Source of the DNA: Cohnella nanjingensis
Lineage (GTDB): Bacteria > Bacillota > Bacilli > Paenibacillales > Paenibacillaceae
Length of the DNA stretch: 64,000 bases
Assembly (NCBI RefSeq): GCF_014212125.1
Contig: NZ_JACJVP010000044.1
Coordinates: 61,102 to 125,101, forward strand
Direction: 5' to 3'
Shown: in pieces, positions 57,376-64,000 of the stretch
How the letters are laid out: every line of letters begins with the position of its first letter
How positions within the stretch are numbered: position 1 is the stretch's first letter
The notes under the pieces: generated by a model
Databases searched by the model: none
What the model was told of the DNA's origin: nothing
What the model saw: only the letters and a program-made list of their open reading frames with translations
Made by a program: the position numbers and the translations under genes

Positions 57376-58560
57376 TCAGCCGAACGACAGGATCGAACGC
57401 AGCGAGCGGCGCAGCGCTTCGCCGAAGGTCATCCGGAGCGTGCCGTCCATCACGTCCGGCTCCGCCAAGGTTGGCGCAGCCGTATCCGGACTTGCATTCG
57501 CCACGCCGGGCTGCGGCAGCAGGAAGACGCTGCCCAGCGTCTGCTCGCCCAGCCGGAAGGTCAGCTTGCCGCGATAGCCGAGCGCGTAGTCGGTGCCGCC
57601 GCTCTTGTACGGCGTGAGCCGAATGCGCAGCTGCTCCCGCTCGCCCGCTGCGAACGGGTAACGAAAATCGGCGGACGTGCGGTAAGGGTAACCGGCTACG
57701 CCCTCATCCTGCTTGACGACCTGCTGAAGCGGATAGTTCATGAAGCCGAAGTCGAGCAACCGTTGATGATCCGCCCAGTCGTCCCCGTCGTTCAGCGTGA
57801 CGGCGACCAGCTGTTGGCCGTTGCGGGTCGCGGAGCTGACCAGGCAGCGCAGCGCTTGCTTGGTGTAGCCGGTCTTGACGCCGTCCGCGCCGTCGTACAT
57901 GCGCAGCATCTTATTTTTGTTGAGCCATTCGTAATCGCGGTTGGAGACGAGCTTTTCCTTGGTCTTGACGATCTCCTTGAACGTCTTGTTGTGCATGGCG
58001 TAAGCGGTCAGCTTGGCCAAGTCGTTCGCGGACGAATAATGGTCTTTGTGATCGAGACCGGACGGATTGACGAAATGACTGTTCGCGAGCCCCAGCTCTT
58101 CCGCCTTGCGGTTCATCAGGAAGGCGAATCCGTCGATCGACCCGCCGACATGCTCGGCGATCGCCGTAGCGGCGTCGTTGCCGGAGCGCAGCATCAGTCC
58201 GTACAACAAGTCTTGTAGCGGCATCTTCTCCCCGGCTTTCAGGTAGATCGACGAGCCTTCCACCTTTGCCGCGCGCGGGCTGACCTTGACGACATCCGTG
58301 AGCTTGCCGTTCTCGATCGCGACGATGGCGGTCATAATCTTCGTCAAGCTGGCGATGAGCATCCGATCGTCTCCGTGGTCGCTGTACAGCAGACGGCCGG
58401 ACGTGACGTCGATCAGCGCCGTCGCTTTGGCGTGGGAGACGGGCTTGTCCGGCGCCGCATAGGCCGTCCCGCCCGGCCGGACCATCGAGGCCCAGAGGAC
58501 GGCGATCGATGCGATGCATAGAAGCCCGATGCGGCGGGCATGCCAATCCGTAGCGTTCAA
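57376..58560 (-). CDS. dacB: D-alanyl-D-alanine carboxypeptidase, sporulation type
   Basis: Trims spore cortex peptides (penicillin-binding protein of the S11 family). The 394-residue product has a signal peptide (cleavage probably after AYA, about residue 35), the catalytic SLTK in LIASLTKIMTAIV near 70, SGN near 130 and the KTG box in GVKTGYTKQ near 235, followed by a C-terminal beta domain. Position before spmA-spmB and the sigma-E promoter at 58602-58630 support dacB rather than dacF. Confidence 0.92.
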   Translation of the reverse strand: MNATDWHARRIGLLCIASIAVLWASMVRPGGTAYAAPDKPVSHAKATALIDVTSGRLLYSDHGDDRMLIASLTKIMTAIVAIENGKLTDVVKVSPRAAKVEGSSIYLKAGEKMPLQDLLYGLMLRSGNDAATAIAEHVGGSIDGFAFLMNRKAEELGLANSHFVNPSGLDHKDHYSSANDLAKLTAYAMHNKTFKEIVKTKEKLVSNRDYEWLNKNKMLRMYDGADGVKTGYTKQALRCLVSSATRNGQQLVAVTLNDGDDWADHQRLLDFGFMNYPLQQVVKQDEGVAGYPYRTSADFRYPFAAGEREQLRIRLTPYKSGGTDYALGYRGKLTFRLGEQTLGSVFLLPQPGVANASPDTAAPTLAEPDVMDGTLRMTFGEALRRSLRSILSFG

Positions 58561-58601
58561 TCGTATTCCTCCTTGCTTGGCGCGCCTCGGCGCTTGCTAC
58601 C

Positions 58602-58630
58602 ATAGTATGCGGGCGTGTCCCAAAATATGA
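58602..58630 (-). promoter_or_regulatory. Sigma-E promoter of dacB-spmA-spmB
   Basis: TCATATT (58624-58630), a perfect sigma-E -35, and CATACTAT (58602-58609), one base off CATACANT, with a 14-base spacer on the minus strand, about 42 bases before the start codon. Confidence 0.7.
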
Positions 58631-58712
58631 TGAGCGGCGCTCGATCCGCCAATGGCCTGCGAATTCGCCTTCTTTAATTAACCCCGCTTTTTCCAACCTT
58701 TATCGAATCCCG

Positions 58713-58737
58713 CAAAAAAGCCGGCCTTCCGGCCGGC
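58713..58737 (-). terminator. Terminator of ytfI-ytfJ
   Basis: GCCGGCC-TTCC-GGCCGGC (58720-58737 region) followed by six T on the minus strand. Confidence 0.85.
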
Positions 58738-58746
58738 GCTCTGCCG

Positions 58747-59226
58747 TCAGTGCGAGGAACCGTGCGTTTTCGACACGTTGGCCGACAGCGTGGAGGACTC
58801 CGTCTCGTCCATCCGGTTCGGCCGCTGAATCATGGATTGAATCTTGTCCACCCAATGCGGCGCCGCGTCGATCAGCCGCTCGAACAGATGCGTTTGGTTA
58901 TCGAGCGGCACGACCTTAACGCCCTGCGATCCGACGACCAGGAATGCGATCGGACTGATCGAGACGCCGCCGCCGCTGCCGCCGCCGAACGGCAGCTGCA
59001 CGCTGGCGTTCTGGTTATCCGAACCGCCGTTTTGCTGCTGCTCCTCCATCATGCCTTGGAATTCGCTGCCGCCTGCCGCAAATCCGAATCCCACTTTGGA
59101 GATCGGCATAATAACGCTGCCGTCCGGCGTCTGAACCGGCTCGCCGACGATCGTGTTGACGTCGACCATTTCCTTGATATTTTCCATTGCCGTCTGCATC
59201 AAGCCTTGAATCGGGTGCTCGGACAT
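58747..59226 (-). CDS. ytfJ: Spore protein YtfJ / GerW family
   Basis: A 159-residue protein of the GerW family: IVGEPVQTPDGSVIMPISKVGFGFAAGG near residues 27-55 is the family core, followed by a glycine-rich loop (FGGGSGGGVSISPIAFLVV near 82). GerW is needed for normal spore germination or lysozyme resistance in some Bacillus. The ATG at 59226 has AGGAGG eight bases upstream; the earlier one at 59259 does not. Cotranscribed with ytfI. Confidence 0.92.
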   Translation of the reverse strand: MSEHPIQGLMQTAMENIKEMVDVNTIVGEPVQTPDGSVIMPISKVGFGFAAGGSEFQGMMEEQQQNGGSDNQNASVQLPFGGGSGGGVSISPIAFLVVGSQGVKVVPLDNQTHLFERLIDAAPHWVDKIQSMIQRPNRMDETESSTLSANVSKTHGSSH

Positions 59227-59340
59227 CGGTTTGGCCTCCTGTTCTTTCGCGCGTGACATAAGGAATATTGATTTGCATCCTTTAGCTTGCCCAGCGGCGA
59301 CTTGAGTATGTACTCCGCGCGCATGGACGATCCCGTTCGT

Positions 59341-60033
59341 TCATGCTTGTTCCGGCGGCGACATCCAACTTCGCCATGCCCGCAGCGCTTGACGGAAATG
59401 GGAAGTGCGCCCGCCCAGCCGAAGCACCGACAACACGGCCGTCCCGACCCGGATCCGGAAGTCCGCTTCCCAGACGACCGCGAATTCGGTCGTCTTGAAG
59501 TTCGGCGACACGGAGCCGTGGGGATGCGTCCTTAGCTTCAGGAAGTGTCCGGTCAAGCCTATTGCCGTCCCGATTACCGTCCAGAACAAGCCTGCGGCCA
59601 CGCCGGTCAGCGCCGCGTCTCCCGTCCCGATCCGCACGTCGAGCCGCCATCTCGTGCATTCGACCTTGCGCATGAACGACAGCGCCAAAGTCTTGAAGTC
59701 TCGCGTCGACCGCAGCAAGATCCGCACGGCTCGCCTTTTGCGCCGGATCGTATCTAGGCCGATCTTCCGCTTAGCCTCCTGTTGCCCTTGCGAGGCGCCC
59801 GCCGTCTGCTGCGACTGCCGCTCCTTATAGACAATGTTCATGCCGCGAAGCGTGATGGACGGAATCTCCTTCTGGATCCGCACCAAGCCGAACAAGCCCC
59901 GCACGACGACCGCCAGCTGATCCCTTTCGCCGCTGCGCGAATAGCGCACGCGGACGCGCACGTGAGACAGGCATGCCGCGACGGCGAAGACAGCGACGAT
60001 ACAGACCATCGCTCCCCCAATCCAAAAAGCCAT
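59341..60033 (-). CDS. ytfI: DUF2953 membrane protein, ytfI-like
   Basis: A 230-residue protein with an N-terminal membrane segment (GGAMVCIVAVFAVAACLSHV, about 6-25) and a C-terminal domain with a weaker hydrophobic region (GVAAGLFWTVIGTAIGL near 155). DUF2953 genes pair with ytfJ in spore formers. Its ATG and GGGAG ribosome-binding site lie inside the 3' arm of the hairpin at 60029-60067. Function unknown. Confidence 0.85.
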   Translation of the reverse strand: MAFWIGGAMVCIVAVFAVAACLSHVRVRVRYSRSGERDQLAVVVRGLFGLVRIQKEIPSITLRGMNIVYKERQSQQTAGASQGQQEAKRKIGLDTIRRKRRAVRILLRSTRDFKTLALSFMRKVECTRWRLDVRIGTGDAALTGVAAGLFWTVIGTAIGLTGHFLKLRTHPHGSVSPNFKTTEFAVVWEADFRIRVGTAVLSVLRLGGRTSHFRQALRAWRSWMSPPEQA

Positions 60034-60087
60034 ACTACTCCCGCCTTTCGCCTGGGAGTAGTATGGCCTTCTCGCTTCGCTTCATTC
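60024..60087 (-). promoter_or_regulatory. Terminator overlapping the ytfI start, with an embedded sigma-G promoter
   Basis: The perfect 14-base arms GCCATACTACTCCC (minus strand, 60054-60067) and GGGAGTAGTATGGC (60029-60042), followed by TTTTT, make an intrinsic terminator beyond scpB. The second arm contains the ytfI ribosome-binding site and ATG. The first arm contains CATACTA (60059-60065), which with GAATG (60083-60087), 17 bases away, fits a sigma-G promoter. Transcription from it would begin near 60052, after the first arm. Confidence 0.7.
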
Positions 60088-60100
60088 TGTTGGCTGCGCT

Positions 60101-60718
60101 TCAGTTCGTTTCCATGACCCGGTCCAGATCGTCCATCGACAGCTGACGCCCCTCGATCCGCTCGAAGAGCATCCGCGTCCGCTCTTCCATCTCGTCGTCC
60201 TCTTCCGACACGATCGGATCGGGCAGCTGCCCGATGTCCGCGAGGCCGAAGTAATCGAGGAAGGACTTGGTCGTGCCGTACAGGATCGGTCGTCCGATCT
60301 GTTCCGCGCGGCCGACTTCCTCGATGAGGTCCTTGGCCACTAGCGTATGGATCGCGCGGTCGGACTTCACGCCCCGAATCTCCTCGATGTCGATCCGCGT
60401 GATCGGCTGCCGATAGGCCACGATCGAGAGCGTCTCGAGCGCCGCTTGGGACAGCGAAGACCGGGCGGGCGAATAAGCGAGCTTCTCGAAATAAGGCGCA
60501 TGTTCGGGCACGGTCGTCAGCCGGAATCCGCCGGCGACCTCCGCGATGCGGATGCCGCGGCCGTCGCGGACGAGATCGCTCTTCAAGTCGCGCAGCACGT
60601 CAAGCACGACGTCCGCGTCCATGCCGACGACTTCGGCGATCGTCTTGCCGTTCAAGCCCTCGTCGCCGGCGACGAACAGCAGCCCTTCAAGTACCGACTT
60701 CAATGTCGAATAATCCAT
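60101..60718 (-). CDS. scpB: Segregation and condensation protein B
   Basis: Winged-helix partner of SMC-ScpA in chromosome organisation. The 205-residue product has two winged-helix domains with LEGLLFVAGDEGL near residue 10, GGFRLTT near 62, LSQAALETLSIVAYRQPITR near 88 and the conserved RGVKSDRAI. The start at ATG 60718 is preferred, since GGGAGG then lies nine bases away; ATG 60724 would be only three. It begins 32 bases inside scpA. Confidence 0.94.
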   Translation of the reverse strand: MDYSTLKSVLEGLLFVAGDEGLNGKTIAEVVGMDADVVLDVLRDLKSDLVRDGRGIRIAEVAGGFRLTTVPEHAPYFEKLAYSPARSSLSQAALETLSIVAYRQPITRIDIEEIRGVKSDRAIHTLVAKDLIEEVGRAEQIGRPILYGTTKSFLDYFGLADIGQLPDPIVSEEDDEMEERTRMLFERIEGRQLSMDDLDRVMETN

Positions 60719-61481
60719 CGTCATCGGCCTCCCTTCCCGTCCAGGTCAATACGATCTCGTCAAACAACTGGTTCTGATGGCAGGTGACCCAACGCCGCTT
60801 CATTAACTCCAGGACGGCGAGGAATGTCGCGACGATGTCGTTGCGGTCCATGACGTCTCCGACGATCTGGGAGAACAGCACCTTCGGCTCGCCGAAGGCC
60901 GCTTTCTCCTTCAGCACGGCCATGATCTCGCGAATGCGGTCCTTGACGGAGATCTCGTCGCGCTGGATGGCGGCGATCCGATTGCGGCCGGCGACACGGC
61001 GGAGCGCCTTGCGGAAGGCGCGCACGAGATCGTCTACGTGTAGCCCTTCGACCGGATTCTGCTCCTCGTTCGTCGCGAACGGCGCCAGATCCGACGGCTC
61101 GCGCGTGAACACCTGGCTCCGCTCGAATTCGTGCTCGCGCAGCTGGCTAGCGATCGCTTTGTATTTGCGGTATTCGATCAGCTTGCGGATGAGCTCCTCC
61201 CGCGGATCGATGCCGTCGTCCTCGCCCTCCGTCAGCCAAGGCTCGTCCGTCACCGGCGGCTTCGGCAGCAGCTGCCGGCTCTTCATGGAGAGCAGCGTGG
61301 CCGCCATGACGAGGAATTCGCTCGTGACGTCCAGCTCCAGCTCCTGCAGCGCGTCCAGATACGCGATATATTGGTCCGTGATGTCGCTGATCGAGATGTC
61401 CTGGATGTCGATCTCCGCTTTGTCGATCAGATGGAGAAGCAAGTCCAGCGGCCCCTCGAAAGTCTCCAGCTTGTACAGCAC
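60687..61481 (-). CDS. scpA: Segregation and condensation protein A
   Basis: Kleisin subunit bridging SMC heads. The 264-residue product has the typical start YKLETFEGPLDLLLHLIDKAEIDI (read in part), YLMAATLLSMKSRQLLP-like LVMAATLLSMKSRQLLP near 55 and a C-terminal winged-helix domain (FLAVLELMKRRWV near 220). Length normal. Overlaps scpB by 32 bases, with which it forms one complex. Confidence 0.95.
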   Translation of the reverse strand: MLYKLETFEGPLDLLLHLIDKAEIDIQDISISDITDQYIAYLDALQELELDVTSEFLVMAATLLSMKSRQLLPKPPVTDEPWLTEGEDDGIDPREELIRKLIEYRKYKAIASQLREHEFERSQVFTREPSDLAPFATNEEQNPVEGLHVDDLVRAFRKALRRVAGRNRIAAIQRDEISVKDRIREIMAVLKEKAAFGEPKVLFSQIVGDVMDRNDIVATFLAVLELMKRRWVTCHQNQLFDEIVLTWTGREADDDGLFDIEVGT

Positions 61482-61578
61482 CGTTGCCCCGATGATCGTT
61501 CACCCTTTCCCCGCTCCGACTCGCCGTCCGGCCAGGAACCGTCGCGGTCCCCTCGCCGGTATTCGTTCGGCGTTCGCG

Positions 61579-62054
61579 TCAGCCCTTCAGCGCGCGGGTC
61601 AGGTTCGCCATCTCGATCGCGGACGCCGCGGCTTCCCAGCCTTTGTTGCCGGCTTTGGTGCCCGCGCGTTCGATCGCCTGCTCGATGCTGTCGACCGTCA
61701 GCACGCCGAAGATCGTCGGCACGCCCGTCTTCAGACCGACGGCGGCGACGCCCTTGGCGGCTTCGTTGCAGACATAGTCGAAGTGCGGCGTGGAGCCGCG
61801 GATCACCGCGCCGAGCGTAATGACCGCGTCGTACTTGCCGCTCTCGGCCATCTTCTGCGCGATCAGCGGAATCTCGAAGGCGCCGGGCACCCAAGCGATC
61901 TCGACTTCATCGTCTTCCGCGCCGTGGCGCTTGAAGGCGTCGAGCGCGCCGCTCAGCAGCTTGGAGCTGATGAATTCGTTGAACCGGCCGACGACGACCC
62001 CGTACTTCAAACCTTGCGATACTAAATTCCCCTCATATACGAACGCCATATCGT

Positions 62055-62058
<4 letters not shown>
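61579..62058 (-). CDS. ribH: 6,7-dimethyl-8-ribityllumazine synthase
   Basis: Condenses the pyrimidine from RibD with the 3,4-dihydroxybutanone phosphate from RibBA. The 159-residue product shows VVVGRFNEFISSKLL near 22, AWVPGAFEIPLIAQ near 55, the phosphate/His region GAVIRGSTPHFDYV near 83 and VPTIFGVLTVDS near 113. It overlaps ribBA by 4 bases. No ribT follows, unlike Bacillus subtilis. Confidence 0.96.
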
Positions 62059-63341
<1,283 letters not shown>

Positions 63342-63359
63342 CTATGACGCCTCCCTCGA

Positions 63360-64000
63360 TTAGAATCCGTATTCGCGCAAAGCCGCCTCGGTCAAGCCGC
63401 CGCCGCGTCCGGCCGGCGCCGCTTGCGCTTGCCGCTGGCTTAAGAGATGATCGACGTATTTGCCCAGGATATCGCACTCCACGTTGATCGTATCGCCCGG
63501 CTGCTTGGCTTGGAGCGCCGTCTCGCGCAGCGTGTGCGGAATGATCGAGACCGTCAGCGCGCCTGCGGAGCCGTCCACGCTGACGACGGTCAAGCTGATG
63601 CCGTCCAGCGTGATCGAGCCTTGCGGCACGACGTGGCGGAGCAGCTCCCGGCGATGCGGCTTCGCCGTGAAGACGACGGCGTTCGCATCCTTGCGCCGGG
63701 ACGCGATGACGGCCGTGCCGTCCACGTGCCCTTGGACGATATGCCCGCCGTAGCGTCCGCCCGCGAGCATCGCCCGCTCCAGGTTGACGGCTTCGCCGGG
63801 CTTCAGCTCCTGAAGATTCGTATGCCGGTAAGTCTCCGGCATCACGTCGGCGGCGAACGTGCCGCCGTCAGCAGATACGACCGTCAGGCAGACGCCGTTG
63901 ACGGCGATGCTGTCGCCCAGCTTCACGTCTTCCAGCACCTTGGACGCGGCGATCGTGAGGATCATCGCCTCCCCTCGGCGCTGCATTCGCCGGAGCACGC
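63360..64000 (-). CDS. ribE: Riboflavin synthase alpha subunit, 5' end outside the window
   Basis: Dismutates lumazine to riboflavin. The visible 213 codons hold both lumazine-binding repeats: LGDSIAVNGVCLTVVS with MPETYRHTNL, and ITLDGISLTVVSVDG with IIPHTLRETAL, plus GGHIVQGHVDG between them. The usual start (MFTGLVEE) must lie beyond 64000; ATG codons near the edge follow the conserved first strand. The FMN riboswitch expected before ribD or ribE is outside the window. Confidence 0.93.
   Translation of the reverse strand, partial: VLRRMQRRGEAMILTIAASKVLEDVKLGDSIAVNGVCLTVVSADGGTFAADVMPETYRHTNLQELKPGEAVNLERAMLAGGRYGGHIVQGHVDGTAVIASRRKDANAVVFTAKPHRRELLRHVVPQGSITLDGISLTVVSVDGSAGALTVSIIPHTLRETALQAKQPGDTINVECDILGKYVDHLLSQRQAQAAPAGRGGGLTEAALREYGF

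Overview
The window reads as chromosome of an endospore-forming, GC-rich Firmicute of the Paenibacillaceae (Cohnella/Paenibacillus-like). This rests on spoIVA, spoVIF, spmAB, dacB, ypeB and gerW/ytfJ, on TRAP (mtrB) control of trp, on a ResABCDE cytochrome maturation and redox locus, and on a gene order that I recall as matching much of the Bacillus subtilis aro-trp / hbs-spoIVA / ypf-ype / res / rib stretch. Assignments come from reading motifs and context; no database search was run. Most genes lie on the minus strand.

Layout. 1-531: non-coding, with an inverted repeat and a candidate small RNA under a perfect sigma-A promoter overlapped by a CcpA cre box. 532-12195: the aromatic supraoperon, transcribed aroC-aroB-aroH, then trpEDCFBA behind a TRAP attenuator, then hisC-tyrA. 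12447-20136: cheR, ndk and a menaquinone/heptaprenyl cluster (hepS-menG-mqnP-ubiX-mqnA-hepT) that carries futalosine-pathway genes, then mtrB. 20251-24795: tRNA-Pro, hbs and a sugar ABC transporter associated with copies of a structured dispersed repeat. 25185-34535: spoIVA, yphF, two 2Fe-2S ferredoxin-like genes around a nucleotidyltransferase, yphE, spoVIF, gpsA, plsY, der, and a YIEGIA/SeaA-like membrane module. 34745-41764: an S1-domain protein, plsC, cmk, ypfB, PilZ ypfA, ypeB, prsW and ypbH. 41962-48767: a mixed-strand accessory stretch (polysaccharide deacetylase, CPBP protease, serA, SDR plus TetR). 48956-55488: resE-resD-resC-resB-resA and rluB. 55588-56040: a 203-bp tandem repeat. 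56166-64000: spmB-spmA-dacB, ytfJ-ytfI, scpB-scpA and ribH-ribBA-ribE (cut by the window end).

How the parts connect. mtrB encodes the tryptophan sensor whose binding site and terminator precede trpE. Chorismate made by aroC feeds trp, tyrA, aroH and, through MqnA, menaquinone. HepS/HepT supply its side chain, and MqnP, UbiX and MenG act in later steps. The most notable non-gene signals are: (i) five copies of a roughly 100-bp element whose basal stem changes sequence but stays paired; (ii) two sporulation genes, ytfI and ypeB, whose ribosome-binding sites sit in the 3' arm of a perfect hairpin, with a sigma-G-like promoter placed so that its own transcript would omit the 5' arm; and (iii) the cre-overlapped small RNA. 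No CRISPR array, insertion sequence or phage gene was seen.
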